Positions 17,226 through 26,760 of a stretch of DNA of 64,000 nucleotides are shown here, piece after piece. The notes beneath the pieces were generated by a model. That model saw only the letters and a program-made list of their open reading frames with translations. It ran no database searches and was not told the origin of the DNA. The DNA is taken from positions 1 to 64,000 of the forward strand of contig UQVA01000010.1 of NCBI GenBank assembly GCA_900544405.1, written 5' to 3'. The translations under genes and the position numbers were made by a program. This stretch comes from an uncultured Eubacteriales bacterium (lineage in GTDB: Bacteria > Bacillota > Clostridia > Oscillospirales > Oscillospiraceae). Numbering within the stretch: position 1 is the stretch's first letter; the number at the start of each line of letters is the position of its first letter.

Positions 17226-18566
17226 ATGGATCGAATCTTACTTTCCGGGGTCAGCAGCGGCTGCGGCAAAACCACGATGGTCTGCGGCATCTTGCAGGCG
17301 TTGGTCAACCGGGGGCTCCGGGTAGGGGCCTTCAAATGCGGGCCGGATTACATCGACCCCATGTTCCACAGCCGCATCATCGGAGCAAAGAGCGCCAATC
17401 TGGACCTGCACTTCTTTTCGGAGAACACCCTCCGGTACTTGCTGGCAAAAAACGCCGCCGACCGGGACATAAGCATCATTGAAGGGGTCATGGGCTATTA
17501 CGACGGTTTGGGTCTGACCTCCACAAAAGCCAGCTCCTATGAGGTGGCCCAGGTCACGGATTCGCCGGTGGTGCTGGTGGTCAACGCAAAAGGGGCTTCC
17601 CTTTCCGTGCTGGCGGTCATTCAGGGATTTCTGAATTTTGCGCCCAAGTCCAACATCCGGGGAGTCCTGCTGAATCAATGCTCTCCCATGGCCTACTCCG
17701 CCCTGTCCAAGGCCATTGAAGATCGGCTGGGCATCTTTTGTTACGGCTATCTCCCAAAAATGGAAAATTGCTCCCTGGAAAGCAGACATCTGGGGCTGGT
17801 GACGGCGGACGAAGTGACGGATTTGAAGGAAAAAATGTCCGCTTTGGCTGCACAGGTGGAAAAAACCGTAGACTTGGACGGTCTGCTGGCTCTAAGCCGG
17901 ACGGCGCCGGATTTGGCGTACAACCCCATCGAGCTGCCCCGGCGGGAGCCGGTCCGCATTGCCGTGGCACGGGACCGGGCCTTCTGCTTTTACTATGAGG
18001 ATTCTCTGGAAGCCATCCGGGAAATGGGCGGGGAGATCGTCGAATTCAGTCCCTTGAAGGATTCCGCCCTGCCGGAGCATATTCAGGGCCTTTATCTGGG
18101 CGGCGGCTATCCGGAATTGTACGCCCAGGCCCTCAGCGAAAACGCATCCATGCGCTCGTCCATAAAAAGCGCTCTGGAAAGTGGCCTTCCCTGCATTGCC
18201 GAGTGCGGCGGATTCATGTATCTGACGGAAAAAATCGGAGATTTTCCCATGGTGGGCTTTCTGCCGGGGACATGCTTTGATACCGGCAAGCTGACCCGGT
18301 TCGGCTATGTGACCCTCCGGGCCAAGCAAGAGAATCTGCTCTGCCCCACCGGAGAGGAAATTCCCGCCCATGAATTTCATCATTGGGACTGCACCGCCCC
18401 CGGAGCCGCCTTCACCGCCAGGAAAGCCAACGGCCGCAGTTGGGACTGCGCCGTAGCCACGGACCGACTCTACGCCGGATACCCCCACTTTCATTTTTAC
18501 GCCAATCCGGGCTTTCTCGTCCGGTTCTACGATACCTGTGTAAAGGAGAAATACCGCCATGTTTGA
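17226..18566 (+). CDS. cbiA: cobyrinate a,c-diamide synthase
   Basis: CbiA amidates the a and c carboxylates of cobyrinic acid using glutamine and ATP. The 446-residue product has an N-terminal dethiobiotin-synthetase-like ATPase (P-loop GVSSGCGKTTM, then KCGPDYIDPMFH and EGVMGYYDG) and a C-terminal triad glutamine amidotransferase (CIAECGGFMYL with the nucleophile Cys, and HFHFYANP with the His). AGGAGG lies six bases ahead of ATG 17226. It leads the riboswitch-controlled cob operon and overlaps cbiC by eight bases. Confidence 0.96.
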   Translation: MDRILLSGVSSGCGKTTMVCGILQALVNRGLRVGAFKCGPDYIDPMFHSRIIGAKSANLDLHFFSENTLRYLLAKNAADRDISIIEGVMGYYDGLGLTSTKASSYEVAQVTDSPVVLVVNAKGASLSVLAVIQGFLNFAPKSNIRGVLLNQCSPMAYSALSKAIEDRLGIFCYGYLPKMENCSLESRHLGLVTADEVTDLKEKMSALAAQVEKTVDLDGLLALSRTAPDLAYNPIELPRREPVRIAVARDRAFCFYYEDSLEAIREMGGEIVEFSPLKDSALPEHIQGLYLGGGYPELYAQALSENASMRSSIKSALESGLPCIAECGGFMYLTEKIGDFPMVGFLPGTCFDTGKLTRFGYVTLRAKQENLLCPTGEEIPAHEFHHWDCTAPGAAFTARKANGRSWDCAVATDRLYAGYPHFHFYANPGFLVRFYDTCVKEKYRHV

Positions 18567-19182
18567 AAATATCAAGCCCATGGACATTGAAAAGCGCAGC
18601 TTTGCCATTATCACCGAGCTGCTGGGGGACACCCAGCTGGACCCGGAAAACGAACTGGTCATCAAGCGGGTCATCCACACCACCGCCGACTTTGACTATG
18701 TGGAGAATCTGGTGTTCTCCCCCCACGCCGTGGGCAAGGGCATTGCCGCCCTGCGGGAGGGCTGCGACATCGTGACCGATACCCAAATGGCCAAGGCGGG
18801 CATCAACAAGACCATTCTGGGCCGTCTGGGGGGTGAAGTTCACTGCTTCATGTCCGACCCGGACGTGGCCGCCGAGGCAAAGGAGCGGGGCGTGACCCGG
18901 GCCATCGTGTCCATGGAGCGGGCGGCGCAGCTTTCCAAGCCCTGCGTGTTTGCCATCGGCAACGCCCCCACGGCCCTGATTTCCCTGCACGAACTCATGG
19001 AAGCCGGGAAACTGGACCCGGCGCTCATCATCGGCGTGCCGGTGGGCTTCGTGAACGTGGTGGAAAGCAAGGAACTGTTCCTGGATTCCCCGGTGCCCCA
19101 CATCATCGCCCGTGGCCGGAAGGGCGGCAGCAACGTGGCCGCCGCCATCTGCAACGCCATGCTCTACCAGATCATGCGCTGA
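18559..19182 (+). CDS. cbiC: precorrin-8X / cobalt-precorrin-8 methylmutase
   Basis: CbiC moves a methyl group from C11 to C12 to give the cobyrinic acid skeleton. The 207-residue length is normal. It shows the conserved histidine region RVIHTTADFDY, DTQMAKAGI, GNAPTALISLHEL and PVGFVNVVESKE. The gene begins within the last eight bases of cbiA and its stop shares a base with the cbiD start (TGATG). Confidence 0.96.
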   Translation: MFENIKPMDIEKRSFAIITELLGDTQLDPENELVIKRVIHTTADFDYVENLVFSPHAVGKGIAALREGCDIVTDTQMAKAGINKTILGRLGGEVHCFMSDPDVAAEAKERGVTRAIVSMERAAQLSKPCVFAIGNAPTALISLHELMEAGKLDPALIIGVPVGFVNVVESKELFLDSPVPHIIARGRKGGSNVAAAICNAMLYQIMR

Positions 19183-20312
19183 TGGAACAGTACATCGAAA
19201 AAGACGGCAAGCGCCTGCGGCTGGGCTACACCACCGGCTCCTGCGCCGCCGCTGCGGCAAAAGCCGCCGCCTGGATGCTGCTGACCGGCCGGGAAAAGAC
19301 CAATATCACCTTGGACACCCCCAAGGACATCCGGCTGGACCTGCCGGTTCTGGAAATCACCCGCAGCGCAGAGCAGGTCTCCTGCGCCATTGAAAAGGAC
19401 GGCGGAGACGACCCGGACATCACCAAAGGCACCCTGATCTTCGCCACCGTCACCCGGTCCGGGAACAGCGGCGTGGACATTGACGGCGGCATCGGTATTG
19501 GCCGGGTCACAAAACGGGGCCTGGACCAGCCCGTTGGCAACGCCGCCATCAACTCCGTACCCCGGAAAATGATCCGTGAAAACGTGGAGGAAGTCATGGC
19601 CCTGGCGGACTACAAGGGCGGCCTGAAAGTCGTCATTTCCGCCCCGGAGGGCGAAATTCTGGCCCAAAAAACCTTCAATCCCCGGCTGGGCATTGTGGGC
19701 GGCATTTCCATTCTGGGTACCACCGGCATTGTGGAGCCCATGAGCGAAAAGGCTCTGGTGGACACGATTCGTGTAGAATTGCGCCAGCGCCGGGCCGCCG
19801 GGAAAGAATACGCCCTGCTGACCCCCGGCAATTACGGCTCGGATTTCATCCGGCAGGAATTGGGGCTGGACATGAACCTCGCCGTGCAGGTGTCAAATTT
19901 CCTGGGGGATGGCCTGGACCTGTGCCGGGAATTGGGCTTCCGGGGGGCACTGCTGGTGGGCCACATCGGCAAGCTGGTAAAAGTGGCCGGTGGCATGCTG
20001 AACACTCACTCCAAATACGGAGACTGCCGGATGGAAATTCTCTCCGCCCACGCAGCCGCCGCCGGAGCGGATGCGGAAACGGTCCGGGAAATGCTGGACT
20101 GCGCCGCCTGTGACGATGCGGTCCGTATCCTCCGGGAAAAGGGCCTGGACCGGGAGGCTCTGGGCCGGGTCACGGAGAAAATTTCTTTTCACCTGAACCA
20201 CCGGGCGGAGCCTATGGAAGTGGGCGTTCTCATGTTTTCCAAAGAATACGGCATTCTGGGCCGCAGCGATAACGAAGAGACACTCTTGAAAAAAATCATG
20301 GAGGAACGATAA
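19182..20312 (+). CDS. cbiD: cobalt-precorrin-5B C1-methyltransferase
   Basis: CbiD methylates C1 in the anaerobic pathway. The 376-residue protein begins with the family signature LRLGYTTGSCAAAAAKAA and contains TGIVEPMSEKAL and GALLVGHIGKLVKVAGG. No clear ribosome binding site precedes it; the TGATG junction with cbiC suggests translational coupling. Its presence marks the pathway as the early-cobalt (anaerobic) type. Confidence 0.96.
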   Translation: MEQYIEKDGKRLRLGYTTGSCAAAAAKAAAWMLLTGREKTNITLDTPKDIRLDLPVLEITRSAEQVSCAIEKDGGDDPDITKGTLIFATVTRSGNSGVDIDGGIGIGRVTKRGLDQPVGNAAINSVPRKMIRENVEEVMALADYKGGLKVVISAPEGEILAQKTFNPRLGIVGGISILGTTGIVEPMSEKALVDTIRVELRQRRAAGKEYALLTPGNYGSDFIRQELGLDMNLAVQVSNFLGDGLDLCRELGFRGALLVGHIGKLVKVAGGMLNTHSKYGDCRMEILSAHAAAAGADAETVREMLDCAACDDAVRILREKGLDREALGRVTEKISFHLNHRAEPMEVGVLMFSKEYGILGRSDNEETLLKKIMEER

Positions 20313-20314
20313 AT

Positions 20315-21070
20315 ATGGTACATTTTGTGGGCGCCGGCAGCGGCGCAGTGGACCTCATCACCGTCCGGGGGGCAAAACTCCTGAGCGAATGCGACGTGGT
20401 CATTTATGCCGGGAGCCTGGTGAACCCGGACCTGCTGTCCTATTGCAAAAAGGACTGCAAAATCTACAACAGCGCCACCATGACCCTGGAGCAGGTCATT
20501 GCTGCCATTGTGGAAGCGGAGGCCGCCGGAAAAACCACCGTCCGGCTCCACACCGGCGATTCCAGTATTTACGGAGCCGTCCGGGAGCAGTTCGACGAAC
20601 TGGACAAGCGGGGCATTGCCTACGACGTCTGCCCCGGCGTCAGCGCCTTCTGCGGTGCCGCCGCCTCCCTGAAAACCGAGTACACCCTGCCGGACGTAAG
20701 CCAGACGGTCATCATTACCCGGGCCCCCGGCCGGACCCCCGTTCCGGAAAAGCAGTCCATCCGGGCTTTGGCCGCCCATGGTGCCACCATGGTCCTGTTC
20801 CTCAGCACCGGCCTGACGGAGAATCTGCAGGCGGAGCTTCTGGCCGGTGGGTATGCCGGTTCCACCCCCGTGGCCGTGGTGTATAAGGCCACCTGGCCGG
20901 AGGAAAAAATCTTCCGTTGCACCGTGGACACCCTCCACAAGACCGTCACGGAGAATGGCCTGACGAAAACCAGCCTCATCATCGTGGGCGACTGCATGGG
21001 AGACAAATATCTCCGCTCCCTGCTCTACCACCCCGGATTCACCACCGAATTCCGGGAGGCCACGGAATGA
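20315..21070 (+). CDS. cbiF: cobalt-precorrin-4 C11-methyltransferase
   Basis: This SAM-dependent tetrapyrrole methylase has 251 residues, the usual size. Recognisable parts are VHFVGAGSGAVDLITVRG, the loop VIYAGSLVNPDLL, the SAM-site HTGDSSIYGAVREQ, PGVSAFCGAAASLKTEYTLP and the C-terminal IIVGDCMGD. GGAGGAACG lies before ATG 20315, and the gene overlaps cbiG as ATGA. Confidence 0.96.
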   Translation: MVHFVGAGSGAVDLITVRGAKLLSECDVVIYAGSLVNPDLLSYCKKDCKIYNSATMTLEQVIAAIVEAEAAGKTTVRLHTGDSSIYGAVREQFDELDKRGIAYDVCPGVSAFCGAAASLKTEYTLPDVSQTVIITRAPGRTPVPEKQSIRALAAHGATMVLFLSTGLTENLQAELLAGGYAGSTPVAVVYKATWPEEKIFRCTVDTLHKTVTENGLTKTSLIIVGDCMGDKYLRSLLYHPGFTTEFREATE

Positions 21071-22083
21071 ACATTGCCCTGTTCGCTTACAGCCGTCAGG
21101 GCTGCGTCACTGCCCGGCGGGTGCTGGCCTGCTTCCCGGAGGACACTGTTCACCCCTACACCATGGAGCGGTTTGCAGAGCCGGGGTTCGGCTCCATCCA
21201 ACGCCCCGCCAGGGATTTTTACGGTCCCCTGTTTCAGGACCACCAGGCTCTCATCTTCATCAGCAGCGTTGGTTTAGCGGTCCGGGAAATCGCTCCGCAT
21301 CTGCGCAGCAAGGCCACGGACCCGGCGGTCATCGTCCTGGACGAGTTGGGGCATTTCGTCATTCCGGTACTGTCCGGCCACATCGGCGGGGCCAACGATA
21401 TGGCAAAGAAAATCGCAGAAAGCTTGGGTTCCGCCCCCGTCATTACCACTGCCACGGACATCAACGGCCGTTTTTCCGTGGATGCCTGGGCCACGAAGCA
21501 GGGCTGCGCCCTTTCCAGTCTGAGCGCTGCGAAAGCCGTGTCCGCCGCCGTACTGGAGGGGGACGTGCCCCTCTGCACCCCCTTCCCCATCGTTACGGCC
21601 CTGCCGAAGGGGCTGTGCCTGGGCAATTCCGGGAAAGTGGGCATCCTGCTGGACTGGAAAAAAACATCGCCCTTTGAGACGACTTTGCGGCTGACCCCGA
21701 AAATTCTACACCTGGGCATCGGCTGCCGGAAAGGCACACCGAAGGAGGCCATTTCCGGGGCCGTGGAGGCCGTTTTGTCCGAAAATCAAATTGACCGGAA
21801 GGCCGTCAAATGCTGCGCCTCCATCGATTTGAAAGCTCAGGAGGCGGGGCTGCTGGACTTCTGCCGGGAGGCAGGTCTGCCCGTAGAATTTTATTCCGCA
21901 GAACAATTAAACGGCGTCCCCGGTGACTTCACCCCATCCGCCTTCGTCCGCTCCGTCACCGGGGTGGACAACGTGTGCGAGCGGGCGGCGCTGCTGGGCG
22001 CGGAGACGCTTATCATCAAAAAAACCGCAAAGGACGGCGTGACCGTGGCCCTGGCGGCAGAGCATTGGGAGGTTTCGTTTTGA
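21067..22083 (+). CDS. cbiG: cobalt-precorrin-5A hydrolase
   Basis: CbiG opens the delta-lactone of cobalt-precorrin-5A and releases acetaldehyde. The 338-residue protein has the N-terminal domain with SSVGLAVREIAPHL and PVLSGHIGGANDMA, and the C-terminal CbiG domain with LHLGIGCRKGTP, AVKCCASIDLKAQEAG and TGVDNVCERAALLGA. ATG 21067 overlaps the cbiF stop. It continues into cbiH through a TTGA overlap. Confidence 0.95.
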   Translation: MNIALFAYSRQGCVTARRVLACFPEDTVHPYTMERFAEPGFGSIQRPARDFYGPLFQDHQALIFISSVGLAVREIAPHLRSKATDPAVIVLDELGHFVIPVLSGHIGGANDMAKKIAESLGSAPVITTATDINGRFSVDAWATKQGCALSSLSAAKAVSAAVLEGDVPLCTPFPIVTALPKGLCLGNSGKVGILLDWKKTSPFETTLRLTPKILHLGIGCRKGTPKEAISGAVEAVLSENQIDRKAVKCCASIDLKAQEAGLLDFCREAGLPVEFYSAEQLNGVPGDFTPSAFVRSVTGVDNVCERAALLGAETLIIKKTAKDGVTVALAAEHWEVSF

Positions 22084-22811
22084 GCAAGCTGTTTGTAGTG
22101 GGCATTGGCCCCGGGAACTATGAAAATATGACCATTCGGGCGGATAACGCCCTGAAAAATGCCCAAATTATCGTGGGCTATACCGTGTATGTGGACCTGG
22201 TGAAGGGACGCTACCCCGGCAAGGAATTTCTGACCACCCCCATGACCCGGGAGACCGTCCGCTGCCAGCTGGCCCTGGACAAGGCCAGAGAGGGCAAGTC
22301 CGTGGCCATGATCTGCTCCGGGGACAGCGGAATTTACGGCATGGCCGCCCTGCTCTATGAGTTGCGCGGCGAAAACATCGACCCGGAGATTGAAGTCATT
22401 CCCGGCCTGACTGCCGCCTGCAGCGGCGGAGCCTTGCTGGGGGCCCCCTTGACCCATGATTTTGCGGTCATCAGCCTCAGCGACCGGCTGACCCCCTGGG
22501 AGAAAATCGAAAAGCGGCTGGAATGTGCCGCCCAGGGGGACCTGAGCATCGTTCTCTACAATCCCAGAAGCAAGGGCCGCCCGGACAACCTCCGCATGGC
22601 CTGCGATATTCTCCTGCGCTATCTGCCCGGCGACCGGCCCTGCGGCGTGGCCCATTCCATTGGCCGGGAGGGCGAATGGGCGGAGTATATGCCCCTTTCG
22701 GAGCTTCGGACGGCGGACGTGGATATGTTCTGCACGGTGTTCATCGGCAACGCCATGACAAAAATGGTGGCCGGGAAGCTGGTCACGCCCAGAGGATACC
22801 GGGATGTATAA
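22080..22811 (+). CDS. cbiH: cobalt-precorrin-3 C17-methyltransferase
   Basis: The 243-residue methylase contracts the corrin ring while methylating C17. The start is a TTG at 22080, overlapping the cbiG stop, with GGGAGG seven bases upstream; no ATG fits before the conserved LFVVGIGPGNYENMT. Further family parts are SGDSGIYGMAALLYEL, PGLTAACSGGALLGAPL and IVLYNPRSKGRPDNL. It overlaps the next gene by eight bases. Confidence 0.94.
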   Translation: MSKLFVVGIGPGNYENMTIRADNALKNAQIIVGYTVYVDLVKGRYPGKEFLTTPMTRETVRCQLALDKAREGKSVAMICSGDSGIYGMAALLYELRGENIDPEIEVIPGLTAACSGGALLGAPLTHDFAVISLSDRLTPWEKIEKRLECAAQGDLSIVLYNPRSKGRPDNLRMACDILLRYLPGDRPCGVAHSIGREGEWAEYMPLSELRTADVDMFCTVFIGNAMTKMVAGKLVTPRGYRDV

Positions 22812-24762
22812 GATCTGCGTTTTTGCCGGGACCACGGAAGGCCGGGAAGTGGTGGAATTTCTCGCTTCGCAGCCGGTGGCCGTCACCGCCTGCGTAGCCA
22901 CAGAATACGGGGAGACCCTGCTCCCCCATGCCGAGAAAATAAACGTCTCCGCCAAACGGCTGACCAGCGAGGAAATGGAGGACCTGTTCCGCCGGGAAAG
23001 CTTTGACCTGGTGCTGGACGCCACCCATCCTTACGCCAGCGTGGTCACGGAAAATATTGCCGAAAGCTGCGCCGCCACGAAAACCGAGTATCTCCGGCTC
23101 CTCCGGGACGATGCCGGGGACAAAAATCAGGGGGTCTATGTGGAGGACATCGCCGGAGCCGTGGACTATCTTTCCGGCACGGAAGGCCCCATTCTCCTGA
23201 CCACCGGCAGCAAAGAACTGGCCAGATTCACGGCCCTGCCGGAATTTTCCCAGCGGGTCTATGCCCGTGTCCTTCCCATGCCGGATTCCCTGCGGCTCTG
23301 CCAGGAGGCGGGATTGCAGCCCTCCCACATTCTGGCCATGCAGGGACCTTTTTCCAAGGAACTGAATATCGCCATGCTGAACGCCCTGGGGGCCAAATAT
23401 CTGGTGACAAAATCCTCCGGGAAAGCCGGTGGATTTGAAGAAAAGCTGGATGCCGCCCGGGCCACAGGAGCCGTGGCCGTTATCATCGGCCGCCCCAAGC
23501 AGCGCAGCGGCGTAAGCCTGGAGGAGGCCCTCACCATTCTCTGCCAGCGGTTCGGCTGCACCTACGTTCCGAAAATTACGCTTGTTGGTATCGGCCCCGG
23601 CAGCCACAGCGCCCAGACCCTGGAAGTCCGGGAGGCTCTGGCCCAGGCGGACTGCATCATCGGCGCCAAGCGGATGCTGGATGCGGTACTGTCCCCCGGT
23701 CAGGCCGGGTTGGAGGCCATCGCCCCGGAGTCCATCCGGGACGGCATTCAGAGTCACCGGGAATACCGACGGTTCGTCATTGCCATGTCCGGGGACGTGG
23801 GCTTTTTCAGCGGCACGAAGAAGCTGCTGCCCCTGCTCTCGGGCTATTCCGTGACGGTGCTGCCGGGACTCAGCTCTCTGGTGTACCTGTGTGCCAGGTT
23901 GGGGGCATCTTATGAAAACGTGACCCCCGTCAGCCTTCATGGCCGGGAAAACGCCGTTTTTCTGCCCCTTTCTCAGGGGAAACGGCTCTTTGTACTGGTG
24001 GGCGGCGAGAACGGCATGGGCAAGCTGTGCCGAAATCTTGCAGAAGCCGGTCTGGGCGATACTCAGCTCCGGGTGGGCGAAAAACTCAGCTATCCCGATG
24101 AGCGCATCACCAGCGGCACCGCCGAAGAACTGAAGAATTCCGTTTTTGATTCCCTGGCCGTGGCCCTTCTGGAGCATCCCTGCGTCCTTCCCGCCACCCA
24201 GGGCCTCCCGGACGAGGCATTTTTGCGGACCGACGCCGTACCTATGACCAAAAGCGAGATCCGGGCCATCTGCCTTTCCAAGCTGGCCCTGAACGGCGAC
24301 AGTCTGGTCTGGGACGTGGGGGCCGGAACCGGAAGCGTCACCGTGGAAATGGCGTTCCACGCCAAAAGTGTTTATGCCGTAGAACGGAAAGATGCCGCTC
24401 TGGACATTCTCCGGCAGAATCTTGCAAAATTCCACACGGACAACGTAAAAGTAGTTCCCGGCGTGGCTCCGGCGGCCTGTGCCGACCTGCCTGCCCCCAC
24501 CCATGTGTTTCTGGGCGGCACCTCCGGGAATCTCCGGGACATTCTGAACGTGATTCTCAATAAGAACCCGGAGGCCCGCATCGTAGCAACCGCCGTGACA
24601 TTGGAGTCCCTGGGCCAGTTGACCGCCGCCCTTTCGGACTTCCGGGAGACGGAAGTCGTGTCCGTCTCCGTGGCACGGGACCGGAAATTGGGGGCCTATC
24701 ACCTGATGACCGGGCAGAATCCCATCTACATCGTCACCATGCAGGGGAGGAAGGAAACATGA
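22804..24762 (+). CDS. CobK-CbiE-CbiT fusion: precorrin-6A reductase and precorrin-6B methyltransferase/decarboxylase
   Basis: One 652-residue polypeptide holds three pathway enzymes. Residues 1-250 are CobK/CbiJ reductase (CVFAGTTEGREVVEFL, DATHPYA, LLTTGSKEL, MQGPFSKELN). Residues 258-460 are CbiE, the C5-methyltransferase (ITLVGIGPGSH, SGDVGFFSGTKKL, LPGLSSLVYLCARLG). Residues 465-652 are CbiT, the C15-methyltransferase/decarboxylase (MTKSEIRAICLSKL, WDVGAGTGSVTVEMAF, VFLGGTSGNLRDIL). CbiE-CbiT fusion is the usual CobL arrangement; having CobK in the same chain is less common. It overlaps cbiH by eight bases and cbiB as ATGA. Confidence 0.94.
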   Translation: MYKICVFAGTTEGREVVEFLASQPVAVTACVATEYGETLLPHAEKINVSAKRLTSEEMEDLFRRESFDLVLDATHPYASVVTENIAESCAATKTEYLRLLRDDAGDKNQGVYVEDIAGAVDYLSGTEGPILLTTGSKELARFTALPEFSQRVYARVLPMPDSLRLCQEAGLQPSHILAMQGPFSKELNIAMLNALGAKYLVTKSSGKAGGFEEKLDAARATGAVAVIIGRPKQRSGVSLEEALTILCQRFGCTYVPKITLVGIGPGSHSAQTLEVREALAQADCIIGAKRMLDAVLSPGQAGLEAIAPESIRDGIQSHREYRRFVIAMSGDVGFFSGTKKLLPLLSGYSVTVLPGLSSLVYLCARLGASYENVTPVSLHGRENAVFLPLSQGKRLFVLVGGENGMGKLCRNLAEAGLGDTQLRVGEKLSYPDERITSGTAEELKNSVFDSLAVALLEHPCVLPATQGLPDEAFLRTDAVPMTKSEIRAICLSKLALNGDSLVWDVGAGTGSVTVEMAFHAKSVYAVERKDAALDILRQNLAKFHTDNVKVVPGVAPAACADLPAPTHVFLGGTSGNLRDILNVILNKNPEARIVATAVTLESLGQLTAALSDFRETEVVSVSVARDRKLGAYHLMTGQNPIYIVTMQGRKET

Positions 24763-25724
24763 TCCATCTTCTGGCTCTGGTCCTGGGGTTCTGCATCGAT
24801 CTACTGTTTGGAGACCCCCATTCCATCCCCCATCCGGTGGTGCTCATCGGCAGGCTCATTTCCGCCATGGAAAAGCTGGTGCGGAAAATTTTCCCGAAAA
24901 CCGTCCGGGGGGAGAACGTGGCCGGAGGGGTATTGTGGCTTCTGGTGGTCCTCATTCCCACCGCTGTTTCCCTTGGGATTTTGTATCTGGGCTATAAAAT
25001 CAGCCCTTGGCTGGGTCTTGCGTTGGAGAGCATCATGTGCTGGCAGATTCTGGCAACGAAATCCCTGAAAGTAGAGAGCATGAAGGTCTACACCGCCCTG
25101 AAAGCCGGGGACCCGGCAGAATACCGCCGGGCCGTCTCCATGATTGTGGGCCGGGACACCGCCGCTCTGGACGACAGGGCCGTGGCCCGTGCCGCCGTGG
25201 AGACCGTGGCTGAGAACACCTCCGACGGCATCATCGCCCCCATGCTCTATCTGGCCATCGGCGGGGCGCCCCTGGGCTTTTTCTACAAAGCCGTGAACAC
25301 CATGGATTCCATGCTGGGCTATGTGGAAATGCCTTATAAGAATATCGGCCTGGTTCCCGCCAAAATGGACGATTTCTTCAACTTCCTGCCAGCCCGGCTC
25401 TCGGCACTCCTGATGCTGCTGGCGGGCTGGCTGGAAGGGCTGGACATTCGCCGTGGCTGGCGCATCTGGCAGCGAGACCGGCGGAACCACGCCAGCCCCA
25501 ACTCCGCCCAGACCGAATCCGTCTGCGCCGGACTGCTGGGCCTGCGGCTGGCGGGAGACGCCTATTATCACGGCGTTCTCCACAAAAAGCCCTACATCGG
25601 CGACCCGGTCAGGGAAATCGAATACGAGGACATTCCCCGTGCCTGCAGGCTGCTCTACGGCACGGCCATGGTCTCGCTGGTCCTGTTCTGCGGGATAAAA
25701 CTGCTTCTTTTGCTGGTGATCTGA
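24759..25724 (+). CDS. cbiB: adenosylcobinamide-phosphate synthase
   Basis: CbiB joins the aminopropanol (phosphate) arm to adenosylcobyric acid at the membrane. The 321-residue protein opens with a membrane segment and the signature DLLFGDPHSIPHPVVLIGRLI, and contains AAVETVAENTSDGIIAPMLY and KAVNTMDSMLGY, with four to five membrane segments. Both ends overlap neighbours by one to four bases. The GGGGAGGAAGG before the ATG is a good ribosome binding site. Confidence 0.95.
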   Translation: MIHLLALVLGFCIDLLFGDPHSIPHPVVLIGRLISAMEKLVRKIFPKTVRGENVAGGVLWLLVVLIPTAVSLGILYLGYKISPWLGLALESIMCWQILATKSLKVESMKVYTALKAGDPAEYRRAVSMIVGRDTAALDDRAVARAAVETVAENTSDGIIAPMLYLAIGGAPLGFFYKAVNTMDSMLGYVEMPYKNIGLVPAKMDDFFNFLPARLSALLMLLAGWLEGLDIRRGWRIWQRDRRNHASPNSAQTESVCAGLLGLRLAGDAYYHGVLHKKPYIGDPVREIEYEDIPRACRLLYGTAMVSLVLFCGIKLLLLLVI

Positions 25725-26758
25725 TGCTTTACAACACAAAAAATCCCCACGGCGGGGACATTTACGCCGGAAAGGTCCTGCTGGATTTTTCCGCCAATAC
25801 CAACCCCTTCGGTACGCCCCAGGCCGTTCAGGAGGCCATTATCGAGGCCCTGCCACAGCTCCACCGCTATCCGGACCCCTACTGCCGGAAGCTGGTGGCG
25901 GCCATTGCGGAACACGAGGCCGTGCCGAAAAATTACATTCTCTGCGGCAACGGGGCGGCGGACCTGATCTATGCCTATGGCCGTGCCGTCCATCCCAAAA
26001 AGGCCGCCATGTTGGCTCCTACATTTTCGGAGTACGCCCTGGGGCTTTCGGACTGCAAAACTTCCTACTATTTTTTGCAGGAATCCAAGGATTTTTCGCT
26101 GGATTCCGGGATTCTGGACTTTTTGCATCTGGAAAAGCCGGAGGTTCTTTTCCTCTGCGACCCCAATAATCCCACTGGGCGGCTGGCTGACCCAAAGTTG
26201 ATAGAAGCCATACTGGAACGCTGCCGTGATTTGAAAATCCGTCTTTTTCTGGACGAGTGCTTCCTGGACCTGACGAAGAACGGCAGCAGCCGGAAGGGCT
26301 TTCTTTCCAGCTACCCGGAGCTTTTTCTGCTGAAAGCCTTCACGAAAAGCTACGGCATGGCCGGGGTCCGGCTGGGCTATGGTTTGAGTGCCAATAGCGC
26401 CCTGCTGGAAGCCATGTCCCGGAGCCAACAGCCCTGGAATATTTCCAGCCTGGCCCAGGCGGCGGGCATTGCAGCGCTGGAGCAGCGGGAATTTCTGCAA
26501 AAATGCGTCGAAACAGTGGAAAAAGAGCGAGTTTTTCTCTCCGCTTCCCTATCCGGTCTGGGCTTCCGGGTCATCCCGTCGGACACCAATTATATTCTGT
26601 TTCAAGCCCGTGTGGGTCTTGCTGACGCCCTCCGGGAAAAGGGCATTCTCATCCGCAACTGTGACAATTATCCGGGACTTTGTCCCGGCTGGTACCGCAT
26701 CGCCGTGCGGTTGCCGGAGGAAAATCAGGCCTTGATCCAGGCCATACAGGAGGTTTGA
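25724..26758 (+). CDS. cobD: L-threonine-O-3-phosphate decarboxylase, class I aminotransferase fold
   Basis: CobD makes aminopropanol phosphate from threonine phosphate for CbiB. The 344-residue protein resembles histidinol-phosphate aminotransferase: NTNPFGTP near the N terminus, [22 protein letters not shown], the PLP lysine in [17 protein letters not shown] and the C-terminal arginine in YRIAVRL. The position between cbiB and cbiP favours the decarboxylase over an aminotransferase role. Confidence 0.92.
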   Translation: MLYNTKNPHGGDIYAGKVLLDFSANTNPFGTPQAVQEAIIEALPQLHRYPDPYCRKLVAAIAEHEAVPKNYILCGNGAADLIYAYGRAVHPKKAAMLAPTFSEYALGLSDCKTSYYFLQESKDFSLDSGILDFLHLEKPEVLFLCDPNNPTGRLADPKLIEAILERCRDLKIRLFLDECFLDLTKNGSSRKGFLSSYPELFLLKAFTKSYGMAGVRLGYGLSANSALLEAMSRSQQPWNISSLAQAAGIAALEQREFLQKCVETVEKERVFLSASLSGLGFRVIPSDTNYILFQARVGLADALREKGILIRNCDNYPGLCPGWYRIAVRLPEENQALIQAIQEV

Positions 26759-26760
26759 CC

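Noticed and set aside
22783..24702. Long minus-strand open frame opposite the CobK-CbiE-CbiT gene
   Set aside because: The plus-strand frame has three clear enzyme domains; the antisense frame is a high-G+C artefact.
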